Assembly (NCBI GenBank): GCA_947643685.1
Contig: CANRXD010000065.1
Location: 1-7,845 of the forward strand
Direction: 5' to 3'
Source: an uncultured Clostridium sp.
GTDB taxonomy: Bacteria; Bacillota; Clostridia; Lachnospirales; Lachnospiraceae
DNA: 7,845 nt
In this document: positions 1-6,099 of the stretch, one piece after another
How positions within the stretch are numbered: the stretch's first letter is position 1
How the letters are laid out: every line of letters starts with the position of its first letter
The notes under the pieces: model-generated
Seen by the model: only the letters and a program-made list of their open reading frames with translations
Told to the model about the DNA's origin: nothing
Databases searched by the model: none
Made by a program: the position numbers and the translations under genes

Positions 1-374
1 CGCACCAGAAAGCTGTATGCGAACAGTCCCAGCACAATGGATGGAATTCCGGAAATACACTGGATTACCAGGTGAAGGAGCTGTTCCACCTTTTTGTTCC
101 TGCAGTAAAAAACCAGATAGAGAGCCGAGGCCAGCGCCGGGATCCCTCCAAGGACCACGGCTGTCCCTGTAAAGAAGAGGCTGCCTATGATAGCCGGAAA
201 AATTCCTCCCTCTTCTCCCAGTACAAGTCCCTTAGGAGCTTCTGTAAGGAATTCCACACTGACGGTTCCGGCTCCGCGGTAAAACACATATCCGAACAGG
301 AACAGAATCACCGCACAGACCAGTCCAAAACTCACATATGCCCAGAACTTTGTGAGTCCTGCAATCCATTTCAT
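1..374 (-). CDS. pstA: Phosphate ABC transporter permease PstA, N-terminal part (runs off left edge)
   Basis: This is the second membrane subunit of the PstSCAB phosphate importer. It pairs with PstC in the cytoplasmic membrane to form the channel driven by the ATPase PstB. 124 codons are visible, starting at the ATG complementary to 372-374. A GGAGGG Shine-Dalgarno lies 6-12 nt upstream, and the start is only 12 nt after the pstC stop, so the genes are translationally close and in one operon. The N-terminus MKWIAGLTKF is followed by a first membrane helix (about residues 8-28), an extracytoplasmic segment with GAGTVSVEFL, and a second helix around GGIFPAIIGSLFFTGTAVVL. The visible end reads QCISGIPSIVLGLFAYSFLV, the GIPS(I/V) segment typical of PstA/PstC permeases. 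The EAA loop that contacts PstB lies outside the window. Identity is certain to family level; PstA rather than PstC follows from gene order. Confidence 0.95.
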   Translation of the reverse strand, partial: MKWIAGLTKFWAYVSFGLVCAVILFLFGYVFYRGAGTVSVEFLTEAPKGLVLGEEGGIFPAIIGSLFFTGTAVVLGGIPALASALYLVFYCRNKKVEQLLHLVIQCISGIPSIVLGLFAYSFLV

Positions 375-386
375 ATGATTTCCCTC

Positions 387-1256
387 CTACTCCTGCACGA
401 TCCGGCTGCGAATCAGATTGATGGTGATATTAATAAGAAACAAAAGAACCATTAACACCAGTCCAGCACCATAGAGGGCATGGTAATGGGTGCTGCCATA
501 GACCGCCGTTCCCATTTCCAGAGCAATAACAGAAGCAATGCTCTCACTTTTTCCAAGGAGCCTTGGGAATAAGTTGGAGTTTCCCATGACCATCATCACC
601 GCCATGGTCTCCCCCATGGCACGGCCTATGGCCAGAATCATGGACAATAAGATATTTTTAAAGGATGCCGGAAGAATCATGGTGGCCACTGCATACCATC
701 TGGAGATTCCAAGGGCATCGGCCGCCGCTTCGTACTTTTCCCGCTCCTTTAAGATCGTTTCGCTGCAGGAAGCCACCAGAAAGGGAAGCAGCATCACGGC
801 CAGTAAAATTCCCGCCGCCAGCACGCAGGAGCCGGTATGTACCCCTGCTTTTAAGAAAATTTTTACCAGGACGGAAAGGCCGATGAATCCGTAAATAACC
901 GAAGGAATTCCCGCCAGAAGATCCACAAAGGGATAAAGGATTCCCCGCATCCGGTCCGTGGCCACGCAGGATAAAAATACGGACGCGCCTACCCCAACCC
1001 CCACAGCCAGAACCATGGCCGTAAAAGACACATAGACGGTCGCTGCAATAAAATTAAAAATGCCAAAGGAAACGCTCCCGGTATAGGCAATGGGCATCCA
1101 CCGGGTTCCCAGAAGAAATTCCCCCACACTGACCTCAGAAAACAGAGGCAGGGCTTCCTTTACAATAAAATAAATGACGAATCCCAGCGTAAGGACCGCC
1201 AGAGCCGTTAAAATGTAGATGACAAGAGAAAATAAAAGATTGAGTTTTCGTCTCAT
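387..1256 (-). CDS. pstC: Phosphate ABC transporter permease PstC
   Basis: This is the first permease subunit of the high-affinity phosphate importer. It is 289 aa from the chosen start, within the usual PstC range. A first helix follows the basic start MRRKLN. AGIPSVIYGFIGL near residues 115-127 is the conserved PstC/PstA segment. The cytoplasmic EAA loop is YEAAADALGISRW near residue 175-187, followed by the LP of TMILP; it docks on the ATPase PstB. The C-terminus is a final membrane helix. The frame opens at 1274 with two earlier ATGs, but these abut an intergenic hairpin and have no Shine-Dalgarno. The ATG complementary to 1254-1256 has a G-rich GGGGCGG site 6 nt upstream and gives a normal PstC N-terminus, so I prefer it. 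Stop TAG at 387-389. The gene lies between pstS and pstA in the same direction. Function is well supported; the exact start is moderate. Confidence 0.96.
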   Translation of the reverse strand: MRRKLNLLFSLVIYILTALAVLTLGFVIYFIVKEALPLFSEVSVGEFLLGTRWMPIAYTGSVSFGIFNFIAATVYVSFTAMVLAVGVGVGASVFLSCVATDRMRGILYPFVDLLAGIPSVIYGFIGLSVLVKIFLKAGVHTGSCVLAAGILLAVMLLPFLVASCSETILKEREKYEAAADALGISRWYAVATMILPASFKNILLSMILAIGRAMGETMAVMMVMGNSNLFPRLLGKSESIASVIALEMGTAVYGSTHYHALYGAGLVLMVLLFLINITINLIRSRIVQE

Positions 1257-1280
1257 AAGCTGCCGCCCCATCATACAAAC

Positions 1281-1309
1281 ACTGCCATTGCACGGAAAGC
1301 AATGGCAGT
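1281..1309 (-). promoter_or_regulatory. pstS-pstC intergenic hairpin (attenuator or mRNA stabiliser)
   Basis: A perfect 11-bp inverted repeat (ACTGCCATTGC / GCAATGGCAGT) with a 7-nt loop lies 12 nt after the pstS stop and just before pstC. On the minus strand it is followed by GTTTGT, a weak U-run. An outer AAAC/GTTT pairing could extend the stem past a 2-nt bulge. Hairpins in this position commonly protect the upstream binding-protein mRNA or terminate part of transcription, giving more PstS than permease. Which of these happens cannot be told from sequence. Confidence 0.7.
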
Positions 1310-1321
1310 CAGTTTTAGTTT

Positions 1322-2338
1322 TTAGTTTGCCGGAGTGAAGGCCGGGATATATCCGTTGGCCTCTGTTACATCATAACCAACCTGAGAGAAAATGTAATCT
1401 ACAAATGCCTGTTCAGATTCTGTTAATTTTTCTCCCGTTACAAACATAACCGGACGCTGGATCTTATATACATCTCCTACAATGTTTTCAACCGTTGCTT
1501 CCACGCCGTCTACCTTCATGGCCTGTAAAACCTGGCCGTTGGCGTTTGCCTTGTTGTATGCGCCAAAACCTGCATAGCCAATGCCCCATTTATCGTTTGC
1601 GATATTGGTGGCAAGCTCGGTCATGGATGCGGACTGGGTAGCCGCTGCTGTTACTTCGCTGTCACCCATCACAGATTTCTGGAATACTTCATATGCGCCG
1701 CCGGATAAATCTCTGATGTAAACATTGATGGCCTCCGCCGGAAGGGATGCATCTACCTGATCCCAGGTCTCAATCTCGCCTGCAAAGATCTGACGGACCA
1801 CATCTGTGGTAAGGTCATCCGTTACGCCGCAGATGGGATTTTCCGCATTCACAGAAACAGTTAAGGCATCACGGGCTACGATAAAGGACTGATAATCAGC
1901 GCCGAGAGCTTCAATCTCAGAGTCCTTAATATCCCGAGCCAGCATACCGAAATCTGCCGTTTTATCCACAGCTGCGCTTACGCCTACGCCGGAGCCGCCC
2001 GGCGCCACATAGATCGAGATATTGTCTGCCGGGAAGGATGCGTCTACCTTGTCCCAGGTTACATATTCCTCTGTGAAAGAGGAAGCCAGAGAGGACAGGA
2101 TCGGATACAGGGAAGTAGATCCGCAGAAAAGGATGGAAGCCTGGAATTTCTCTTCTTCTGCCTCAGTTGTGGCTTCTTCTGTTGCTGTTTCTGCTGCTAC
2201 TGTTGTTTCCGCTGCTGTGGTCGCAGTTACCGTGGTCTCGGGAGCAGCCGTCGTTGCAGCCGCACCATTGCTGCCGCATGCAGTTAAAAGTCCCAGAGAC
2301 AGGACTGCTGCCATCATTTTTGTAAGATTTTTTTTCAT
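1322..2338 (-). CDS. pstS: Phosphate-binding lipoprotein PstS
   Basis: This is the extracellular, lipid-anchored phosphate receptor of the Pst importer, 338 aa. A lipoprotein signal peptide (MKKNLTKMMAAVLSLG) ends in the lipobox LTAC with Cys21 as the lipidated residue. Residues about 25-64 are a low-complexity Ala/Thr/Val/Glu linker. The binding domain follows, with a GSTSLYP loop (73-79), GGSG (114-117), ADFGMLARD (128-136), FAGEIETW (185-192) and RDLSGG (209-214). These correspond in order to the phosphate-binding segments of PstS. Two features are odd. The usual SGT of the last loop reads SGG, and residues 94-117 resemble residues 191-214 as an internal repeat. The start has an excellent GGAGGAGA Shine-Dalgarno 4-5 nt upstream. 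The gene is first in the pst operon, behind a 17-bp-spaced promoter at 2394-2422. Low phosphate is the expected inducer by family analogy. Confidence 0.95.
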   Translation of the reverse strand: MKKNLTKMMAAVLSLGLLTACGSNGAAATTAAPETTVTATTAAETTVAAETATEEATTEAEEEKFQASILFCGSTSLYPILSSLASSFTEEYVTWDKVDASFPADNISIYVAPGGSGVGVSAAVDKTADFGMLARDIKDSEIEALGADYQSFIVARDALTVSVNAENPICGVTDDLTTDVVRQIFAGEIETWDQVDASLPAEAINVYIRDLSGGAYEVFQKSVMGDSEVTAAATQSASMTELATNIANDKWGIGYAGFGAYNKANANGQVLQAMKVDGVEATVENIVGDVYKIQRPVMFVTGEKLTESEQAFVDYIFSQVGYDVTEANGYIPAFTPAN

Positions 2339-2369
2339 TTTCTCTCCTCCAAAATCTTTAGAAAATTAT

Positions 2370-2382
2370 GGTCTTTATGACC
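2370..2382 (-). other. Small 5'-leader hairpin of the pst transcript
   Basis: GGTC-ATAAA-GACC forms a 4-bp stem close to the predicted transcription start of the pstS mRNA. It could act as a 5'-end stabiliser, but the stem is short and no known riboswitch class is recognised in this leader of about 50 nt. Confidence 0.25.
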
Positions 2383-2393
2383 TGCGTTCCTAA

Positions 2394-2422
2394 AGTATAA
2401 TTCAATACAGCGAAATAATCAA
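2394..2422 (-). promoter_or_regulatory. Promoter of the pst operon
   Basis: On the minus strand a -35 TTGATT (2417-2422) and a -10 TATACT (2394-2399) are separated by exactly 17 nt. Transcription would start near 2387, leaving a leader of about 50 nt before pstS. Two TATTGAA copies spaced 31 bp apart (2401-2407 in the spacer, 2432-2438 upstream of -35) could be half-sites of a regulator. I see no clear match to the Bacillus PhoP direct-repeat box, so PhoP control is not shown. Confidence 0.7.
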
Positions 2423-2499
2423 ATTGGTTTTTTCAATAAAGCCCCTGTCTTTTTTTATAAAAATCTATGGAATATGTTCTGGTATCAGGAACCTGTCCG

Positions 2500-2508
2500 T
2501 GGTATACT
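2500..2508 (+). promoter_or_regulatory. Extended -10 promoter of the HAD gene
   Basis: TGG followed by TATACT (2503-2508) matches an extended -10 element (TGn-TATAAT). No good -35 is visible 17 nt upstream, where TGGTAT (2480-2485) is found; an extended -10 can compensate for this. The start codon of the HAD gene lies 36 nt downstream. The region is divergent from the pst promoter, about 80 bp away. Confidence 0.5.
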
Positions 2509-2544
2509 TCCCTTATGCGAAACGTTCCCGGAAGGAGGAAACCT

Positions 2545-3012
2545 ATGAAAATTTCAATTCCCGGATACAGAGAGTTAAACATATCAAACCTGATTCTTGA
2601 TTATAACGGAACCATCGCCGTGGACGGAGCCATCCCCGATGAGGTGAAAGCAGCTCTCACACGGCTGTCAGAGCTGCTTTCCATTTATGTGCTCACCGCT
2701 GACACCCACGGCACTGCAAAAGCCATGTGCCAGGGACTTCCCTTAAAAATTATGACTTTCCCCGGCGATTCGGCCATGGATTCCAAGCTTTCCATTGTCC
2801 GCTCCCTGGGTCCGTCCTCCTGTGCCGCCATAGGAAACGGCCGCAATGACTGTCTTATGTGCAAAGAAAGCGCCCTCTCCATCGCAGTCATGGGAGAAGA
2901 AGGCGCCTGCTCTGCCCTTGTTGGTTCCACCGATATCTGCACCCGCTCCATTCTGGATGCCTTAGGTCTTTTCGAAAATCCAAAGCGGCTTATCGCTACG
3001 CTCAGGGGGTAA
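2545..3012 (+). CDS. HAD-superfamily protein, soluble P-type ATPase-like
   Basis: A 155-aa cytosolic protein of the haloacid dehalogenase fold, close to the group called 'soluble P-type ATPase' (COG4087-type, from memory). All four HAD motifs are visible. Motif I is LDYNGT (Asp19 nucleophile), motif II is VLTADT (Thr51), motif III is Lys81, and motif IV is AIGNGRND (Asp102 for Mg). The second Asp of the phosphatase DxD is Asn21. In P-type ATPases that position is Thr (DKTGT) and does not act as general acid, so this protein may form a phospho-aspartate without efficient turnover (inference). No cap domain and no membrane segment are present. The start is chosen at 2545 because AGGAGG lies 6 nt upstream (2533-2538) and MKISIPGYREL fits the family N-terminus; the open frame begins earlier at 2467 without a ribosome site. 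The gene is divergent from pst. Physiological substrate unknown. Confidence 0.88.
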   Translation: MKISIPGYRELNISNLILDYNGTIAVDGAIPDEVKAALTRLSELLSIYVLTADTHGTAKAMCQGLPLKIMTFPGDSAMDSKLSIVRSLGPSSCAAIGNGRNDCLMCKESALSIAVMGEEGACSALVGSTDICTRSILDALGLFENPKRLIATLRG

Positions 3013-3015
3013 AAG

Positions 3016-3069
3016 GCCGGATTATGAATACCGGCGGCGATTGCGGGAGTGCGAAGCACGGAGCAATCG
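3016..3069. repeat. Two adjacent hairpins at a convergent gene junction, REP-like palindromic element
   Basis: GCCGG/CCGGC (3016-3020, 3031-3035) forms a 5-bp stem. It is followed by CGATTGC/GCAATCG (3038-3044, 3063-3069), a 7-bp stem that encloses a second helix GTGC-GAA-GCAC (3049-3059) across a small GGGA/GGA internal loop. The element starts 3 bases after the HAD stop and ends 24 bases before the SdpI-family stop, so both transcripts would carry it at their 3' ends. There is no T-tract on either side, so it is not a standard intrinsic terminator. It may be an interspersed palindromic repeat or a transcript end-protecting structure. Confidence 0.55.
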
Positions 3070-3093
3070 ACTTTCATGCATGGGGATGCCCGC

Positions 3094-3471
3094 CTATCTT
3101 CTGTTTCCATCTTCATCAAAATTCCTGTTCAGAGCCCGTTCCGTAAGGAAAACCGAACCAAGAAGCAAAATCACCTGGACAATACAAAGAAAATTCCCCA
3201 ATGCCCCCACATTGTCATCACTCTGCCCTCTCACAAAAAGCATGGGAATAATGGTGACAGGAAGCAGAATCCATCCGCAAAGATGCCAGACCCGCCCACA
3301 ATATTTATGGGCGAATTCCCATGTATCCATGTTTTTCATAGACCGTCTCGTCCGATAGCCGTTAAACATGTTTATTTTTTTCGGTGCCTTTCTCATAAAA
3401 ATCCTTCCCAGCCCTATCATAAGAAAGGGAACCAGCAGATCCATACTCAGCATAAAAACCCAGAATCCCAT
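3094..3471 (-). CDS. SdpI-family integral membrane protein
   Basis: A 125-aa membrane protein with three predicted helices: about residues 3-25, 62-80 and 91-110. Between helices 1 and 2 sits INMFNGYRTRRSMKNMDTWE (residues 33-52), which matches the signature of SdpI-like proteins (GYRT..SMK...W..A). SdpI of Bacillus subtilis gives immunity to the SdpC toxin and works as a signalling membrane protein; most relatives, including this one, have no known partner. The start at 3471 is chosen because AAGGCGG lies 6 nt upstream and MGFWVFML fits the family start. The frame extends upstream to a GTG at 3525 without a good ribosome site. It is the last gene of the minus-strand cluster, 73 bp after the preceding gene. 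No SdpC-like toxin gene is in the window, so an immunity role is not supported by context. Confidence 0.8.
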   Translation of the reverse strand: MGFWVFMLSMDLLVPFLMIGLGRIFMRKAPKKINMFNGYRTRRSMKNMDTWEFAHKYCGRVWHLCGWILLPVTIIPMLFVRGQSDDNVGALGNFLCIVQVILLLGSVFLTERALNRNFDEDGNRR

Positions 3472-3544
3472 AAAATACCGCCTTTCATACATTCCGGTTG
3501 TCCATTCTGTTCTATCCTGCAGCACATCTTATATTCATAACAGT

Positions 3545-3946
3545 TCAGTGGCCTTCTATATTATTCTCAAACGGGGCCGGTGTTATGAGGAAAATCAGAT
3601 AGCCTTCTTCCTCTGATTTTTCCAAATAACAGCTCCACCCGTCAAAGGTATAATATTCCGACAGTCTGCGTTCTATTTCATCCTCCTGCAATTCTGTTGA
3701 AAATGTTATGACAGACAGGCAGTCTACATGATTTCCTGTTCCTGATATATTTCCTGTTTCCGAATATACGTTCAGAATCTTACTGTCCGGAATTTCCTGT
3801 TCCAGATTCATCTGCAGACTGACCGTCTGCCGCTTTGTAGCCTGATGATTCATGTACATACCGACAATTTCATATAAGATAAAGCTTACTATACATATGA
3901 ACGGCAGGAATAAAAGCAGAAGTCCCGTTCTTTTTAACCATTTCAT
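3545..3946 (-). CDS. Small membrane-anchored protein of unknown function
   Basis: A 133-aa protein I can place in no named family. Basic residues (MKWLKR) precede one hydrophobic segment at about residues 7-30. The rest (31-133) is soluble and Glu-rich, so it probably faces outside (positive-inside rule). Visible segments include ETGNISGTGNHVDC (63-76), the acidic TELQEDEIERRLSEYY (83-98) and a hydrophobic strand GYLIFLITPAPF. No lipobox or catalytic motif is seen. The start has GGAGG 6 nt upstream. It lies between the GNAT gene (78-bp gap with a strong inverted repeat) and the SdpI-family gene, all in the same direction, so it is likely co-transcribed. I have an impression of similar short proteins in Lachnospiraceae, but that needs a search. 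The coding call is good; the function is unknown. Confidence 0.75.
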   Translation of the reverse strand: MKWLKRTGLLLLFLPFICIVSFILYEIVGMYMNHQATKRQTVSLQMNLEQEIPDSKILNVYSETGNISGTGNHVDCLSVITFSTELQEDEIERRLSEYYTFDGWSCYLEKSEEEGYLIFLITPAPFENNIEGH

Positions 3947-3982
3947 CGCTCGCCTCCACAGATTTGTTCGGATTCCGGCACA

Positions 3983-4022
3983 GCCTTACTCTGTCTTTTT
4001 CCGGAAAACAAAGAAGTAAGGC
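3983..4022 (-). repeat. Intergenic inverted repeat directly after the GNAT stop
   Basis: GCCTTACT (3983-3990) pairs perfectly with AGTAAGGC (4015-4022), and a central TTTTCCGGAAAA palindrome (3997-4008) can pair inside it. On the minus strand the structure begins 2 nt after the GNAT stop codon and has no U-run after it. A processing, stabilising or partial-termination structure between two cluster genes is the likeliest reading. Confidence 0.5.
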
Positions 4023-4024
4023 AT

Positions 4025-4456
4025 CTATTGTTTTTTCCAGACCATAATAAATTCCTTTTCCCCTGTACTCTCCTCCAGATTTTCTGATTGAATCACAAAC
4101 TGTTCCCTCTGGTAAAAACTGACTGCCCGGGGATTTTTTTGATAAACGCTTAATCTCAAATCCGGCTTAAGCGCTTTCACGCAGTCCAGCAATTGTTTCC
4201 CGATCCCCTTTGACTGCATCGCTTCTCTTACAAAAATTCCCGCGATATAATTATCTGTCAGACCGATAAATCCGCCGATTTCATCGGTGCCGTCCTCCTC
4301 ATATACATAGAGCTCCGCCTTTTTAAGCGCTTCCCTTACCATCTCATAATTGCCCGTCCAATATTCTTTTGGCACAAAGCTATGCGCCCTGATGTTTGTA
4401 TTGAGCCATATCTGCGAAACGGAAGACAAATCCCTGTCTTTCATTCTTCGTATCAT
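4025..4456 (-). CDS. GNAT-family N-acetyltransferase, YiaC-like
   Basis: A 143-aa cytosolic acetyl-CoA-dependent acetyltransferase. The N-terminal half has IWLNTNIRAHSF and EYW (16-33), resembling the WL-T--H-F/YW pattern of E. coli YiaC. The acetyl-CoA pyrophosphate loop is the Q-x-x-G-x-G motif QSKGIG (81-86), placed after the beta strand AGIFV (72-76). SVYQKNPRAVSFYQ (103-116) includes the NxxAxxFY motif; Tyr115 is the candidate general acid. The length is typical for a single GNAT domain. The start at 4456 is set by AGGAGG 4 nt upstream; the in-frame ATG at 4471 lies before that site and is unlikely. The gene lies 91 bp after the MATE gene in the same direction. YiaC can acetylate protein lysines; whether this protein acts on proteins, drugs or small molecules cannot be read from sequence. 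Confidence 0.88.
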   Translation of the reverse strand: MIRRMKDRDLSSVSQIWLNTNIRAHSFVPKEYWTGNYEMVREALKKAELYVYEEDGTDEIGGFIGLTDNYIAGIFVREAMQSKGIGKQLLDCVKALKPDLRLSVYQKNPRAVSFYQREQFVIQSENLEESTGEKEFIMVWKKQ

Positions 4457-4547
4457 GCTTCCTCCTGTCATGGTTCCATATCCTCGCCGCTGCGGACAGG
4501 CATCCTCTGAAAGCTGCCCGCGGCAATGTGGTTTTTACTCTTTGTTC

Positions 4548-5819
4548 CTAAACTCTGGCGGCCTCCCAGTCCATTCGGAAGAGGAATGTGCCAAGAATCA
4601 GGGAACTGAGCGTCCAGGTCAGCGGATATGCCCAGGAAATGGTTCGGAATACCGGAAATACAGAAACAGCCGCCGTCACATAGACAATTCTTATTCCGCA
4701 CCAGCAAATTAACATTGCCGCCATCGGCACCACGGATTTTCCGCAGCCCCTGAGCGCCCCCGACGCACAGTGGGAAAACGCCAGCAAAAAGAAAAACAGA
4801 GTCACTGTTTTCCCGTGAATGATTCCAAACTCAATTGCCTCCGGCGCACTTACAAATAAACGCAGAGCATAAGGGACCAGAAAATAAAGAAGAATCCCGA
4901 CCAGTTCCGCAAAAATCGCCCCAAAGAAAATTCCCAGAGCCGCGCCCTTTTTCGCTCTGGCATATTTTTTCGCCCCAAGATTCTGACTGACAAAAGTAGG
5001 AAGCGCCATAGACATACTCATTATAGGAAGAAATGCGATTCCTTCCACCTTCGAAAACGCCCCGTGGCCGGAAATGGCATAGGCTCCGAAGGCGTTGATA
5101 TTGGATTGTACCACCAGATTCCCTATGCTGATCACACAGTTCTGGACCCCGGTAGGCACTCCCTGCCTGATCACCTGCTTCATCATGGAAGGGTTAAGCC
5201 TCAGATACTTTACCTGAATTTTCATATCTCCCATACCGTGCCCCATCTGGACCAGACAGAGCAACACGCTGATTCCCTGAGCGATTACCGTGGCGAAAGC
5301 CGCTCCTCCTGCGCTCCAGTCAAACACGATCACAAAAACCAGATCAAGAATCACATTGACAATGGAGGAAAATATCAGATAATAAAGCGGATGCAGACTG
5401 TCCCCCACCGCCCGCATGATTGCCATGCAGGTATTATAGAGAATCGTTTTCATCCACTGCAAAATATACGGCACCAGAAAAAGTCCCAAAATAGTGGAAA
5501 GCACTGCCGCAATAAGCCCCATTAAAAAATTTGTGTGAACCGCGGTTTTCACACCCTCCTGGTCCTTTGCTCCAAAATATCTGGAAATCACAACGCCGCC
5601 GCCTATGGCAATTCCATTGAACAGTCCAATCACGGCAAAAGTCAGATTCCCCGCCATGCTGACTGCCGCAAACGCGTCATTACTGGCAAAATTTCCCACA
5701 ACCCAGGCATCCGCCATATTATAAAACTGCTGCAGGAGCTGCCCCAAAAACAATGGAATTGCAAATGCAATCAGCCCACGTGCGATTGAACCTTCCGTTA
5801 AATTTTCCTTTTCTTTCAT
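4548..5819 (-). CDS. MATE-family efflux transporter with an apparent internal deletion around TM4
   Basis: A cation-coupled multidrug/toxin exporter of the MATE (NorM/DinF-like) superfamily, 423 aa against a usual 440-460. Visible hallmarks are IPLFLGQLLQQFYNMADAW in TM1, the GGGVVISRYFGAKD stretch at the TM2 end, MRAVGDS (135-141) and its second-half counterpart ALRGCGKS (355-362), and LPTFVSQNLGAKK (273-285). After LVPYILQWM (115-123) the sequence passes straight to KTILYNTC. The equivalent second-half segment has about 22 more residues between LVPY and the G-x-G-(D/K)-S motif. The loop after TM3 and the start of TM4 therefore seem missing, in frame. Transport may be impaired. The start at 5819 has a GGGGG ribosome site 7 nt upstream. 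It is the first gene of the minus-strand cluster, behind a promoter at 5903-5931. Substrate unknown. Confidence 0.9.
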   Translation of the reverse strand: MKEKENLTEGSIARGLIAFAIPLFLGQLLQQFYNMADAWVVGNFASNDAFAAVSMAGNLTFAVIGLFNGIAIGGGVVISRYFGAKDQEGVKTAVHTNFLMGLIAAVLSTILGLFLVPYILQWMKTILYNTCMAIMRAVGDSLHPLYYLIFSSIVNVILDLVFVIVFDWSAGGAAFATVIAQGISVLLCLVQMGHGMGDMKIQVKYLRLNPSMMKQVIRQGVPTGVQNCVISIGNLVVQSNINAFGAYAISGHGAFSKVEGIAFLPIMSMSMALPTFVSQNLGAKKYARAKKGAALGIFFGAIFAELVGILLYFLVPYALRLFVSAPEAIEFGIIHGKTVTLFFFLLAFSHCASGALRGCGKSVVPMAAMLICWCGIRIVYVTAAVSVFPVFRTISWAYPLTWTLSSLILGTFLFRMDWEAARV

Positions 5820-5902
5820 TCTGTAACCCCCGATTTCCTTATTGCTGTCTGCCTGCGATGCTTTTGCTTTCCCTCATTCTGCTCCCCTGTCAATCCTACT
5901 AT

Positions 5903-5931
5903 ATCTTACCTCAATTGTATATTCTTGGCAA
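5903..5931 (-). promoter_or_regulatory. Promoter of the MATE-GNAT-SdpI cluster
   Basis: A minus-strand -35 TTGCCA (5926-5931, 5 of 6 matches) and a -10 TAAGAT (5903-5908, 4 of 6) have 17-bp spacing. The predicted start near 5896 gives a leader of about 77 nt before the MATE gene. I see no operator palindrome in the element. Confidence 0.55.
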
Positions 5932-5985
5932 CCATAACAGAAGCCAAAAAATTTCCTGTGGCACCGTTGCCGTTCACAGGACACC

Positions 5986-6024
5986 AAAAAAGGCCCGGAG
6001 TCACCGACGATTGTGACCCGGGCC
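5986..6024 (-). terminator. Intrinsic terminator of the BASS transporter gene
   Basis: On the minus strand GGCCCGG-GTCAC / GTGAC-T-CCGGGCC forms a 12-bp GC-rich stem with one bulged base and an 8-nt loop (6005-6012), followed at once by six U (5986-5991). It lies 76 nt after the BASS stop codon and upstream of the MATE promoter, so it separates the two transcripts. Confidence 0.93.
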
Positions 6025-6099
6025 GTTCCGGCTTTCATGTAGCCATTAAGCCTTGTATTTTCAAAATAATTTGTAACCGTTTTGTCTTATAAAGATTCC

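Noticed and set aside
538..894. Plus-strand open frames inside pstC
   Set aside because: They lie opposite a clear permease gene, have no ribosome site and show no protein family features.
2022..2393. Plus-strand frame rich in Val/Ala/Ser opposite the start of pstS
   Set aside because: It is the antisense of the low-complexity linker and signal peptide of PstS; composition explains the open frame.
3016..3069. Standard intrinsic terminator for the HAD or SdpI-family gene
   Set aside because: The stems are good but neither strand has a T-tract after them.
4468..4707. Minus-strand 79-codon frame at the 3' end of the MATE gene
   Set aside because: It overlaps the MATE coding frame almost entirely and ends next to the GNAT start; no ribosome site or family features.
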